Shown here piece by piece: positions 32,301 through 39,887 of a stretch of 64,000 bases of DNA. Within the stretch, counting starts at the first letter, position 1; every line of letters starts with the position of its first letter. Under the pieces are notes generated by a model, which was not told the origin of the DNA, searched no databases, and saw only the letters and a list, made by a program, of their open reading frames with translations. The stretch is from SIG565 sp045650565 (GTDB lineage: Bacteria > Bacillota > Clostridia > Oscillospirales > Acutalibacteraceae), in NCBI GenBank assembly GCA_045650565.1, contig JAZRRG010000042.1, positions 59,571 through 123,570 of the forward strand, written 5' to 3'. The translations under genes were made by a program, and so were the position numbers.

Positions 32301-33329
32301 ACCGGAAATCGACATTGCTGTATTTGCATCTGCAAATCCTACGCCACCGCCGCGCTTTTGCGAATCGGTCGTGGCATTATCAACAATACTGCCGCCATTC
32401 ATAATGAATTTCGAGTGGTCGGACACCGCAATGCCACCGCCGACACCGTTGGCCTTATTATTGCGAATGATACCGCCGTTCATAGTAAAGACAGCATCTG
32501 CGTAATCTGTGCTGGCGCCGCCGAATATCTGGAACGCGCCGCCGTGCTTATATGCGCTATTGCCGTAAATTTCACCACTGTTCAAAGTAACTTGCGCACC
32601 GGCATATGCTTTGATTGCACCGGCATTTCCGTCTGTCTTGGCGTTATTACGGATCGTTGCACCATTTATCACAAGCGTTCCGTCTTCGCCGATTGTAACA
32701 GCGCCGCCATGACCAGCATCCGAGCATTCGTTATTTTGTAATACAACACCGCTATTCAGTGTAATATGACCACCGGCAGTGTACTGATAGCCTGCATCGA
32801 TCAAGGGACTGCTTGAAACGGTGCCGGAATTATTCGTTACACGTAGAAGAGTGGTATCCATTGTTCCACCCCAAACGGCACCGCCATCAAGTGTTACGTT
32901 ATACAGATTTGCCGTTGCTCCGGCATCAGCAGAGATAAGTGCTGTTGTAGTGGTGGTTCTCTTGATAATACCGTTATCTTCGCAGCTGCACAAATTCAGC
33001 GTGCCACTGACATCGAAATTACCACCTGCAGCGCTGATGGTGTGTCCATTTAGACACAGATTAACAGTATCTGTAATGCTGAGAGGAGAAGAGAGAATCA
33101 CATCTCCACTTAGACACACATTACCTCCGGGGAAAGCCGTGGTGCCATCCCACTCCGTCCAACTATCATTTACCGCGTGGGCGCTATCGTCGCAACTACT
33201 GTCACCGCAAGCGGGGTGCGTGTGAGGAGCTACAGGTAGAGCAAATGCGCTCATCGGCATCAGACCCAGTACCATAATCAAGCTCAAGGCAACCGCCATT
33301 ATTCTTTTTACAAAGGATTTCTGATTCAT
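29301..33329 (-). CDS. Large sortase-anchored surface protein with right-handed repeat, InlB-type and MBG-like domains
   Basis: 1342 residues. Signal peptide (KRIMAVALSLIMVLGLMPMSAFA), a His/Cys-rich start (HTHPACGDSSCDDSAHAV), then a parallel beta-helix-like region to about residue 400 with repeated INGATIRNN / MNGGIIRNN type turns and GGG steps. About 415-500 is one Listeria-Bacteroides (InlB B) repeat (VSFDNNGGTG...FKGWAK...TLYAIWE). MBG-like and Ig-like repeats follow (ITYGDAP...YDITVSGLTSDNYEI), then two more INAVYTINEYTITF/VKAVYTEK modules. It ends SPQTGD, a hydrophobic helix and KRR, a cell-wall sorting signal. Base composition is visibly richer in GC than neighbours. Likely an adhesin or host-glycan-facing protein; ligand unknown. 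ATG overlaps the TetR gene stop. Confidence 0.88.
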   Translation of the reverse strand: MNQKSFVKRIMAVALSLIMVLGLMPMSAFALPVAPHTHPACGDSSCDDSAHAVNDSWTEWDGTTAFPGGNVCLSGDVILSSPLSITDTVNLCLNGHTISAAGGNFDVSGTLNLCSCEDNGIIKRTTTTTALISADAGATANLYNVTLDGGAVWGGTMDTTLLRVTNNSGTVSSSPLIDAGYQYTAGGHITLNSGVVLQNNECSDAGHGGAVTIGEDGTLVINGATIRNNAKTDGNAGAIKAYAGAQVTLNSGEIYGNSAYKHGGAFQIFGGASTDYADAVFTMNGGIIRNNKANGVGGGIAVSDHSKFIMNGGSIVDNATTDSQKRGGGVGFADANTAMSISGNAVISGNTANNLYIGTNSCNKLTVDTLGSGANIGVTMKSSSGGVFTIGGAADADKFVSDNSAYEVDDDGNNLKLVKQFTVSFDNNGGTGAKESVKVFDGDGYTLPLNPFTAPSGYQFKGWAKSANGNVISAEAITVTADTTLYAIWEKIPAEVPSVQISENLTLTYGEFTNQKITATVDKKDGYTYSYQWVNINNVVVETTDTLSIPDDLSAGTYDYACVVFAKREDNGESNSIVIRDIWVKVNVKAIDNNSAEATLSKTTFTYNGEEQKPDVTVTYEGKSLTEGTDYTLDWSADCKNAGLKTVTVNFKGNYSGSAQETFVIAKAPLTVTANNKTITYGDAPAHNGVTYSGFTSNENADVLGGTLVYSNAYNQYGNVGDYDITVSGLTSDNYEITFVKGTLTVEQRQISIHWGATEFIPYNGSKQVPEVTAGNLVNNDSCDLTVEVVETAEGAGVIPGRWNARITALSNGNYCLPKDGRLVQVDYSISKGYQNAPIVSGVAETIKGKADGKITGLTTEMEYATEFTADDDKYTKVTNANMNFAPGTYYVRYQAKGYYNPSIFTEVTIGEGKKLTVTLPQNQIGYTLTVDKSTLDWQEEFTLTYTLKEGYTELSNFAVEVNGSPVTLAGGKYTATNLEADIVITVTGVADITAPTAQISVKDNKWSSFWNSLTFGLFFNESQDVTITATDAGSGVNTIQYYLATDELELDEVRAITIWQDYNGTFKIEPNSRYIVYAKVTDHAGNTLYINSDGMILDSIAPTLEGIEDGQTYYGDLTVIKPVEQFYDIKTVTLDGVPMSFAEGTYGLIPADNAEHTVVVEDHAGNKTIYTVTVYKNYTVTFKIDGNTINTQTVGYGKDATVPAIPEKEGYTQTAPAWDKDGKNITADTEINAVYTINEYTITFTDENGVYKTLTVKHGEAVTMPEVPTKDGYTVTWETTIDKATGDATVKAVYTEKVVSDSPQTGDNSYMMLWIELLLISGGAVITLTVYDRKRRTTTNK

Positions 33330-34066
33330 ACTGAAACCTCCAATCTTGAAGTATCGGTTATTTTGTTTCTGCGATTTCCTCGCAACATATTTTCCAGTGT
33401 CTGCATATTGGTATCTTCAACATACTTGATGAACTTCCGCAGCATTGGTTTTCCCATTTCTCGGTAGTCAGACGAAACAACCTTTTCGATTTCGGCTTTC
33501 CGCACTTCCTGATCCACGTTGTAGATACCAAGGATATGTTCAAGTGCTCGCAATGCTTTTCTTTCGTCAGACACCTTGGCATCTGTTGCGACAACGCTTG
33601 TGTATTGAAGCCCCATAACAAGCAGTTCCGCCTCTGTAAATTGCTCGTCCGACCAATCAGCACATTCCTTTGCAAAGATCTTCTTTGCGCGTTCCTCATG
33701 ATTCCTGCGCAAATAGTTGCGACACATTTCGCTTTGGAACACCGCAGTAAAGAAATCTCTTGCAATATCGCTCTCGGCACAGCCGAAGACGACTGTCATC
33801 ATTTCAAGGCAGATAGAAGAAATGCTCCCTTCATCATCACCTGTTTTTTTATTGATCAGCTCCCACTGATAATCACATAGCATCTTGACTATTTCCAATA
33901 GCAGATGGTCTTTCGTGGGAAAATAGTAGGTAATATTGCCTGTACTAATATTCAATTCATTTGCGATCATTTTCGGTGAGGTTGCAGAATAGCCAACACT
34001 CATAAAGAACTCAGACGCTACCTGGATGATCTCATATTTCGTTGTTTTTACTCTTTTCCCAGCCAT
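33326..34066 (-). CDS. TetR/AcrR-family regulator coupled to the surface protein
   Basis: 246 residues. The N-terminal helix-turn-helix is clear: YEIIQVASEFFMSVGYSATSPKMIANELNISTGNITYYFPTKDHL in shape, with recognition helix around ISTGNITYYF (residues 42-51). The long alpha-helical ligand-binding domain is unassigned; the C-terminal tail (about 195-246) is longer than usual. The stop overlaps the start of the surface-protein gene by four bases (ATGA), with GGAGG for that gene lying in the end of this one, so the two are translationally coupled and it probably controls this unit. The inducer is unknown. Confidence 0.9.
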   Translation of the reverse strand: MAGKRVKTTKYEIIQVASEFFMSVGYSATSPKMIANELNISTGNITYYFPTKDHLLLEIVKMLCDYQWELINKKTGDDEGSISSICLEMMTVVFGCAESDIARDFFTAVFQSEMCRNYLRRNHEERAKKIFAKECADWSDEQFTEAELLVMGLQYTSVVATDAKVSDERKALRALEHILGIYNVDQEVRKAEIEKVVSSDYREMGKPMLRKFIKYVEDTNMQTLENMLRGNRRNKITDTSRLEVSV

Positions 34067-34120
34067 TCAGTATCTCCCGCAATTATAACTTGCACACAAT
34101 TTTGTTTTAGCACCGATGCA

Positions 34121-34149
34121 ATTATATCATAAACCCTAGCTTTTTTCAA
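34121..34149 (-). promoter_or_regulatory. Promoter of the TetR-surface protein operon
   Basis: Minus strand TTGAAA, 17 bases, TATAAT. The TATAATTGC block recurs at about 34088-34080 just downstream, and could be part of a binding site, but I see no clean palindrome. Confidence 0.7.
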
Positions 34150-34423
34150 TGTTTTTTTGATAAAACCGGTAAGTTGTCCGAAAAAATTTACAATTAAAAA
34201 ACGCAGCAAAATGTTTGATTCTGCTACGGTGGATGTTATTGATTCATTCTATTTGCTACCAGCAACACAAATATTTCACAAATGAACGAACAAAAAAGAG
34301 ACAAAATCTGCGAAAACAATCGCAAAATCTGCTCCTAAAAGCCAATGCATTTAGTTCAAGTCCTCCCCAAAGGTCGTTTTTGGGAAATGATATCTTTTGA
34401 ATTACACTTTGAAAAATGGCACA
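34150..34423. other. Gene-free stretch between the TetR promoter and the tRNA-fMet terminator
   Basis: No credible coding region. It contains a CCCAAA...TTTGGG hairpin at about 34368-34386 and an A-rich stretch. Apparent small frames here run through the tRNA or terminator and are not genes. No attachment-site duplication of the tRNA end was found within the window. Confidence 0.45.
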
Positions 34424-34458
34424 AAAAACCCAGAAACCGTTGTGGTTTCTGGGTTTTT
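34424..34458 (-). terminator. Terminator of tRNA-fMet
   Basis: AAAAACCCAGAAACC / GGTTTCTGGGTTTTT around GTTGT; T run on the minus strand, about 30 bases beyond the tRNA 3' end. Confidence 0.88.
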
Positions 34459-34488
34459 CGAACCGATATCTTTTTCGGTTCGCATTGT

Positions 34489-34565
<77 letters not shown>

Positions 34566-34595
34566 ATATTTAGGCACTGTTCCCAGCACCCAACT

Positions 34596-34624
34596 ATTAT
34601 ACAATATATATTATGATTTTGCAA
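34596..34624 (-). promoter_or_regulatory. Promoter of tRNA-fMet
   Basis: Minus strand TTGCAA, 17 bases, TATAAT, about 30 bases upstream of the mature 5' end. Confidence 0.8.
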
Positions 34625-34648
34625 GTGTTTTTTATGCGGTTTTTAAAA

Positions 34649-35467
34649 TTATTTTTTTAATAGTCGTCCTAACATCGCAAATACGCCAAAAATAAACAGG
34701 TTCACGATAACAATGCTTGAGCCGGGTGAGGTGTTTAAAACAAGGGAGAGCAGCAGTCCTACAACAAAACCCGCAACCGACACTATAGCAGATGTTATAA
34801 CAACCGATTTATAGCTTTTGCACACTCTTGATGCTGAGGACACAGGGAAAATGATAAGCGCCGAGATAAGCAGTGTGCCCATCAGCCGCATACCGATAAC
34901 CACCGTAACGGCGGTGAGGCAGGCGAGTAGGGTGTTATAGCGTTCGGCTTTAATACCTGTGGCCAAAGCAAATTCCTCATCAAACGTAACCGAAAAAATC
35001 TTATTGTAAAAGCAAAGATACAAAAGCAGTACCGCAAGTGTTAAGCAAACGGCTATTATTAAATCGGTTTTATTTACCGTATAAATGCTGCCAAACATAT
35101 AACTGTTAATATCTATACTTACCCCGCCCGAAAGCTTAACGGCGGTATAGCCGATGGCTAAAGCGCTGCTGGAGAGTAGCGCCGTTGCGGCATCTCCCTT
35201 AATTTTTCCGCTATTTCTAAGGCGTAAAAGTAAAAACGCCGCTACAATAACAGTTGGCACCGAAACATAAAGTGGTGCGGCTCCTACGGCTAACGCTATG
35301 GCTGATGCACCAAAACCTATGTGGGAAAGTCCATCACCTATCATAGAAAAACGTTTAAGCACCAAGCTTACGCCAAGCAATGCCGCACAAACCGAAATCA
35401 AAATGCCCACTATCAGCGCATTTATTACAAAGTCATATTCAAAAAGAGAAAGAATATAATCAATCAT
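34649..35467 (-). CDS. znuB: Zinc-type ABC transporter permease
   Basis: Membrane subunit of a metal ABC-3 type importer, 272 residues with eight or nine helices. Family features: SVCAALLGVSLVLKRFSMIGDGLSHIGFGASAIAL near the N-terminus and RLMGTLLISALIIFPVSSA later. It is the last gene of zur-znuA-znuC-znuB and overlaps the ATPase gene by eight bases. Zinc specificity is inferred from the operon with a Fur-family regulator and a histidine/acid-containing binding protein; manganese is the main alternative. Confidence 0.9.
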   Translation of the reverse strand: MIDYILSLFEYDFVINALIVGILISVCAALLGVSLVLKRFSMIGDGLSHIGFGASAIALAVGAAPLYVSVPTVIVAAFLLLRLRNSGKIKGDAATALLSSSALAIGYTAVKLSGGVSIDINSYMFGSIYTVNKTDLIIAVCLTLAVLLLYLCFYNKIFSVTFDEEFALATGIKAERYNTLLACLTAVTVVIGMRLMGTLLISALIIFPVSSASRVCKSYKSVVITSAIVSVAGFVVGLLLSLVLNTSPGSSIVIVNLFIFGVFAMLGRLLKK

Positions 35468-36167
35468 GGTGGTGTCCCTCCGTCAGCATCTTTTTACCGA
35501 TTTGAGAGTGGCAATATCCTTTAGTTGTACCGAAGAAAACATCATCACGGCCTAAATGCAGTATTTTATCCCCGTATTTCACAGCGCACTGAACATCGTG
35601 CGATATGGTAATAAGCGTTACGCCGTCACGCTTTAGCTGCTCTAATATTTCGTAAAATTCGGCAGTGGCTAATGGGTCGAGCGCCGTCATTGGCTCATCA
35701 AGTAAGAGTATTTCCTCGGCGGCACACAAAGCTCTCGCTAACAGCACACGCTGTTTTTGTCCGCCCGATAAATCACGGAAGCACTTTTCGGCTATATCGG
35801 TGATATGAAGCTTTTCCATTATCTGCCGTGCTTTGTCCCGTGCGGATTTTTTATAAAAGCTTAAAAGTCCTGATTTGTTCAAAAAACCCGACATTACAAC
35901 CTCACTTACATTTGCAAGGAAGTCGGACTGAATCTCGTTTTGCTGTGGCATATAACCAATTTGATTTTTGCGAACATTGTTAAATTTTATAACACCCGAT
36001 GATGCTTCAAGTAACCCAAGCAGCAGTTTTACAAGCGTGGTCTTTCCGCTTCCGTTTTCGCCCACGATATAAAAGCTCTCGCCCTTTTCAAGCGAAAAAC
36101 TAATATCTTTAAGTACATATTCGCCCGAAAACCTTTTTGAAAGTTTTTCAACCGTAATAATAGCCAC
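35460..36167 (-). CDS. znuC: Zinc-type ABC transporter ATP-binding protein
   Basis: 235-residue ATPase that powers metal uptake. Walker A GENGSGKTTL (about 36-45), Q-loop YMPQQNEI, signature LSGGQKQRVLLARAL, Walker B EILLLDEPMTALD and H-loop ISHDVQCAV are all present and intact. It overlaps the permease gene by eight bases and shares one base with the znuA stop. Confidence 0.95.
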   Translation of the reverse strand: MAIITVEKLSKRFSGEYVLKDISFSLEKGESFYIVGENGSGKTTLVKLLLGLLEASSGVIKFNNVRKNQIGYMPQQNEIQSDFLANVSEVVMSGFLNKSGLLSFYKKSARDKARQIMEKLHITDIAEKCFRDLSGGQKQRVLLARALCAAEEILLLDEPMTALDPLATAEFYEILEQLKRDGVTLITISHDVQCAVKYGDKILHLGRDDVFFGTTKGYCHSQIGKKMLTEGHHHD

Positions 36168-37045
36168 TATTTAAGCCCCTTTCGTAATGCTTCGCAGTTT
36201 CTTTTCATAATATCAATATAGGTAACGCCGCTTTTAAAGTCGTCAGCCGAAATGTTTTGGAATGAGTGAAGCTCCAAAATCTCGGTTCCCGTAGCATCGC
36301 TTACAGTGTCGGCTACCGATAAATTGCTCATTTCTATGCGATAAACAGCACCAAGATTTTTGTTTTTAACGGTGTCTATAAGTTGCGTTATGGTATGGAG
36401 CGAAGCATCGGTGTCGTGCTCACAGCCGCTAAAAGCCGCTACATATTCAAGACCAAAATATTCTGTAAAATAGACAAGTGGAAAACGGTCGGCAACAACT
36501 ATGGTTTTTTCCTTGGCATTTTGCACTACCTTTTTTGTCTCAAGAGCAGCATCTAGTATAGCATCTTTATAAGCTGTGGCTTGTCTATTATAAAAATCGG
36601 TGTTGCCGCTATCAATTTTGCAAAGTCCCTCAAGGGTTGCAGTGAGCATTTTAATAGCGTTATCGGGGCAGGTCCATATATGCTCGTCATTTCCGTGGTC
36701 GGTTTTAATTGGCGATACAAACTCAATCATCTTAATAATTTTTGCATTGTCGGTGTCGTTTAGTACCTTTTCCACCCAAGTATCAGACTCGCCACCGATG
36801 TATAAAAATAAATCACAGCTTTTAATGTCGGCAATGTTACGGGCTGTCGGCTCAAAGGAATGTATATCACTGCCCGGTGGGATAAGCATTGTAACTTCCG
36901 CTTTATCTGCCGCTATTGCACGTGCAAAATCGTAGCACACAAAATTTGTTGCAACGATTTTTATCTTTGCGTTATCATTAACGGGCGAAGAACAACCTGT
37001 CAAAAACAATAAAAAAGTGAGAAACAAAATTAAAAATCTTTTCAT
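36167..37045 (-). CDS. znuA: Zinc-type ABC transporter substrate-binding lipoprotein
   Basis: Cluster A-I/ZnuA-type binding protein of 292 residues. The lipobox is FLTGCSSP (Cys at about 18). Candidate ligands are H57 in PPGSDIHSFEPTA, H in NDEHIWTCPD (about 119) and the acidic/His pair of SGCEHDTDASLHT (about 207-219). There is no long histidine-rich loop of the sort in E. coli ZnuA. The order zur-znuA-znuC-znuB makes zinc the best guess. Confidence 0.9.
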   Translation of the reverse strand: MKRFLILFLTFLLFLTGCSSPVNDNAKIKIVATNFVCYDFARAIAADKAEVTMLIPPGSDIHSFEPTARNIADIKSCDLFLYIGGESDTWVEKVLNDTDNAKIIKMIEFVSPIKTDHGNDEHIWTCPDNAIKMLTATLEGLCKIDSGNTDFYNRQATAYKDAILDAALETKKVVQNAKEKTIVVADRFPLVYFTEYFGLEYVAAFSGCEHDTDASLHTITQLIDTVKNKNLGAVYRIEMSNLSVADTVSDATGTEILELHSFQNISADDFKSGVTYIDIMKRNCEALRKGLK

Positions 37046-37047
37046 AT

Positions 37048-37464
37048 TTACCCCTTTGCCTGACAGTTAGCGCATAATCCGTAAAGCACCGTGCGACCCG
37101 TATTGAGAGTAAAACCGTGGTGACAGGATATATGCCCTGCAAGTTCGGATACTTTTTGGCAATCAAGATGTAAAAGCTCACCACATGCGGTGCATTTTAA
37201 GTGAAAATGCTCATGACACTCACCCGTGTCCTCAATATACTGAAAACAAGCGCCATCATTTTGCTCGGTGGTGTATTTATGCACCTTTCCACTGCTTACG
37301 AGCTTTTTGAGTGTGCGGTAAACGGTGGTTTTGCCTATGCTTTCGCCGGCTTGACTTAGCTTTAATTCAATATCGTGGGCAGTCATATGAACGTCACGAT
37401 TGTTTCTCAGTATATTTTCAACAACGGTGCGTTGTCTAGTGTTATAGCCGCCGCTTTTACGCAT
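37048..37464 (-). CDS. zur: Fur-family regulator, probable Zur
   Basis: 138 residues. N-terminal winged helix with TAHDIELKLSQAGESIGKTTVYRTLKKL-type recognition region (about 33-60), and a dimerisation domain with HEHFHLKCTACGELLHLDC holding a CxxC that, with the late CANC, makes the structural zinc site of the family; the HxH ligands sit in the sensing site. I start at ATG 37464 (MRKSGGYN), preceded by TTGGAGGC; the open frame begins further up but across the operator. First gene of the zinc operon, so autoregulated via the palindrome directly upstream. Confidence 0.9.
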   Translation of the reverse strand: MRKSGGYNTRQRTVVENILRNNRDVHMTAHDIELKLSQAGESIGKTTVYRTLKKLVSSGKVHKYTTEQNDGACFQYIEDTGECHEHFHLKCTACGELLHLDCQKVSELAGHISCHHGFTLNTGRTVLYGLCANCQAKG

Positions 37465-37476
37465 AATAATGCCTCC

Positions 37477-37499
37477 AATATGAAAATGAGTTTCATATT
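37477..37499 (-). promoter_or_regulatory. Zur/Fur-like operator
   Basis: AATATGAAA, ATGAG, TTTCATATT: a perfect 9-bp inverted repeat on a 5-base spacer. It contains TGAAAATGAGTTTCA, of the 7-1-7 form typical of Fur-family sites. It lies just after the -10 box of the zur promoter, over the expected transcription start, which fits repression by metal-loaded protein. Confidence 0.8.
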
Positions 37500-37502
37500 C
37501 AT

Positions 37503-37531
37503 ATTTTAAAACACAAAATAGCAAAAGTCAA
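37503..37531 (-). promoter_or_regulatory. Promoter of the zur-znuACB operon
   Basis: Minus strand TTGACT, 17 bases, TAAAAT; followed directly by the operator. Confidence 0.8.
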
Positions 37532-37572
37532 CAGTTGTTAGTATTTACTAAATACCGAGGGCTAATATTTGC

Positions 37573-37601
37573 TTGTAAATTTTAGTCGAATATAGTATAC
37601 T
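37573..37601 (+). promoter_or_regulatory. Promoter of the rnf operon
   Basis: TTGTAA, 17 bases, TATACT, then AGGAGGAG ahead of ATG 37645. An imperfect palindrome GTATTTACTAAATAC (about 37540-37554) sits upstream. Confidence 0.7.
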
Positions 37602-37644
37602 TATTCAGTGAGATTATATTTTTTGGCCACAGGAGGAGTTCTTT

Positions 37645-38973
37645 ATGGAATATAAACCGGAAGAGGTGCTACGCCCTATCGGGAAAATTTCAGGTGCGTT
37701 GCGACTTCCTCACAGGAAAAGAACAGCTGAAATGGAAACGGTTAAATTGCCGTTACCCAAGGTTGTTACAATTCCGCTAAAACAAAATATAGGTGCCGAA
37801 TGTGAGCCAACGGTAAATGTTGGCGACAAGGTCTTGGTAGGCACAAAAATAGGCGATAGCGAAAAGCCGTTTTCGGCGCCGATACATTCGAGCGTTTCTG
37901 GAACGGTTACAGGTATAACCGAGATTTACGGCGTAGCGGGGGACACCACCTGTGCCGTTGTAATTGAATCGGACGGTGAAATGGCGGAGGAAAGCTTTAC
38001 CCCGCCCGTAATTGAAACTGCCGAGGATTTAGTTAAAGCCGCAAGAGATTGCGGACTTGTAGGTCTTGGCGGAGCAGGATTTCCAACACATATAAAATTA
38101 GCTCCTGCAGCGGGGGAGAGCATAGATACATTGATTGTTAACGGTGCCGAGTGTGAGCCGTATATTACGAGTGATTACCGCACCTGTATAGAGCATTTTC
38201 AGGATGTTATAGATGGTGTTTATTTGTTAAAGGAAAAGTTAGGGCTTAAAAATGTAATTATTGCCGTTGAGGACAACAAGCCCGAAGCAATTAAGAAGCT
38301 TTATGAGATAGCCACCGATAAGCGAGACGAGGAAAATGCCGTTAGAATAATGCGCTTGAGCTCACGATATCCGCAGGGTGCTGAAAAGGTGCTTGTATAC
38401 ACAGCAACAAAGCGTAAAATACCATTCGGCAAATTACCTGCCGATGTGGGCTGTCTTGTTATGAATATAACGAGTATTGCGGTTCTTTACAAATTTATAA
38501 GAACGGGCAAGCCGCTGGTTGCAAAAATATTAACGGTAGATGGTGATGCCGTAAAAGAGCCCAAGAATGTTTTTGTACCGATAGGTACGCCCATAAAGGA
38601 TGTACTTGATTTTTGCGGTGCTGATGAGAACGTTTCAAAAATACTTTACGGCGGACCTATGATGGGCATCGCAGTAACGAGTGATTGTGCGGTTATAACC
38701 AAGCAAAACAATGCTATATTGGCGTTTAGGGGCGACAATGCCGCACCTACTACACCGTGTATTCGTTGCGGAAAGTGTGCTGCGGGTTGTCCTATGAACC
38801 TAACACCTGCGGCGGTGGAAACGGCAGTTAATCTGTCGCTTAAAGAAAAACTTTCAAAGCTTAATGTTAACTATTGTATGGAATGTGGCTCTTGTAGCTT
38901 CACCTGTCCTGCAGGCAGACCGCTTACACAGTCTATGCGTACTGCAAAAAGTATATTAAGGAGGGAAAAGTAA
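37645..38973 (+). CDS. rnfC: Rnf complex subunit C (NADH-binding, iron-sulfur)
   Basis: Peripheral subunit where NAD(H) and FMN are thought to bind. The 442 residues show an N-terminal barrel-sandwich, the GLGGAGFPTHIKL nucleotide region (about 135-147), the RYPQGAEKVLVY motif, and two [4Fe-4S] sites near the C-terminus: CIRCGKCAAGCPMN and CMECGSCSFTCPAG. Shorter than some proteobacterial RnfC because the C-terminal alanine-rich tail is missing, the usual form in Clostridia. First gene of rnfCDGEAB. The stop TAA shares its last base with the rnfD ATG (TAATG). Confidence 0.96.
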   Translation: MEYKPEEVLRPIGKISGALRLPHRKRTAEMETVKLPLPKVVTIPLKQNIGAECEPTVNVGDKVLVGTKIGDSEKPFSAPIHSSVSGTVTGITEIYGVAGDTTCAVVIESDGEMAEESFTPPVIETAEDLVKAARDCGLVGLGGAGFPTHIKLAPAAGESIDTLIVNGAECEPYITSDYRTCIEHFQDVIDGVYLLKEKLGLKNVIIAVEDNKPEAIKKLYEIATDKRDEENAVRIMRLSSRYPQGAEKVLVYTATKRKIPFGKLPADVGCLVMNITSIAVLYKFIRTGKPLVAKILTVDGDAVKEPKNVFVPIGTPIKDVLDFCGADENVSKILYGGPMMGIAVTSDCAVITKQNNAILAFRGDNAAPTTPCIRCGKCAAGCPMNLTPAAVETAVNLSLKEKLSKLNVNYCMECGSCSFTCPAGRPLTQSMRTAKSILRREK

Positions 38974-39887
38974 TGCGAAATAATCTTACTGTTTCATCCT
39001 CCCCTCATATACATTCGGGAATTACTACACAGTCGGTTATGCTGGATGTAATAATCGCACTGATTCCCGCCGCTATTTACGGAGCATTTATTTTCGGATG
39101 GCGTGCGGCTGTTTTGATAGCTATTTGCATAGCATCGGCAATGCTCAGCGAGTTTGTGTGGAATAGAGTCCTTAAAAAGCCCAATTCGTTGGGAGATTTA
39201 ACGGCAGTAGTTACGGGACTCTTATTGGCAATGAACCTACCGTCCTCATTACCGTTTTGGATGGCGGCACTCGGCAGCGCTGTTGCTATAATTGTGGTAA
39301 AGCAAATGTTTGGTGGCTTGGGTCACAATTTTGCGAACCCCGCTATTACCGCCCGTATAGTGCTTATGGTGTCCTTCCCCGCAGCTATGACCAGTTTTTA
39401 TGAGCCGTTCAGCACAGTGGTAAGCTCTGCAACACCGCTTGCGAGTGGCGCTCAGTATACACTGCATGAGCTGTTTTTTGGCATGCATGCGGGAACAATA
39501 GGTGAAACCTCGGTGATAATGCTTGTCGTTGGCGGACTTTATCTTATTATGCGCCGTGTAATTTCTCCCATAATTCCCGTATCCTTTATTGGAACGGTGT
39601 TTGTGTTGTCTTGGGCGCTGGGCGTAAATCCGTTTAGTGCAATTTTTAGTGGTGGACTGCTTCTCGGTGCTATCTTTATGGCTACCGATTATGTAACAAG
39701 TCCTACATTTAAATGGGGTAAGCTTATTTTCGGTGTTGGCTGCGGTATAATTACGGTTGTTATTCGCCAATTTGCCGCACTTCCCGAGGGTGTTTCCTAT
39801 TCAATTTTGGTTATGAACCTGTTGGTACCGCATATTAACAGTTTAACCATGCCAAAACCTTTTGGATGGGAGGCGAATAAAAAATGA
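38973..39887 (+). CDS. rnfD: Rnf complex subunit D (membrane, covalent FMN)
   Basis: Membrane subunit of 304 residues with nine or ten helices, carrying covalently bound FMN and likely taking part in ion movement. Recognisable by PHIHSGITTQSVMLDVIIALIPAA at the start, AVVTGLLLAMNLPSSLPFWM, the flavinylation site SATPLASGA (Thr around 150), and ATDYVTSPTFKWGKLIFGVGCG. TAATG overlap with rnfC and ATGA overlap with rnfG show strict coupling. Confidence 0.96.
   Translation: MRNNLTVSSSPHIHSGITTQSVMLDVIIALIPAAIYGAFIFGWRAAVLIAICIASAMLSEFVWNRVLKKPNSLGDLTAVVTGLLLAMNLPSSLPFWMAALGSAVAIIVVKQMFGGLGHNFANPAITARIVLMVSFPAAMTSFYEPFSTVVSSATPLASGAQYTLHELFFGMHAGTIGETSVIMLVVGGLYLIMRRVISPIIPVSFIGTVFVLSWALGVNPFSAIFSGGLLLGAIFMATDYVTSPTFKWGKLIFGVGCGIITVVIRQFAALPEGVSYSILVMNLLVPHINSLTMPKPFGWEANKK

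Noticed and set aside
32300..32700. Repeated glycine/alanine-rich DNA in the surface-protein gene as a CRISPR-like or tandem array.
   Set aside because: The repetition is at protein level (beta-helix turns), is irregular in DNA, and lies within one intact coding frame.
29415..32741. Several long plus-strand open frames inside the surface-protein gene.
   Set aside because: They are antisense shadows in GC-richer repetitive DNA, without ribosome binding sites or recognisable protein features.
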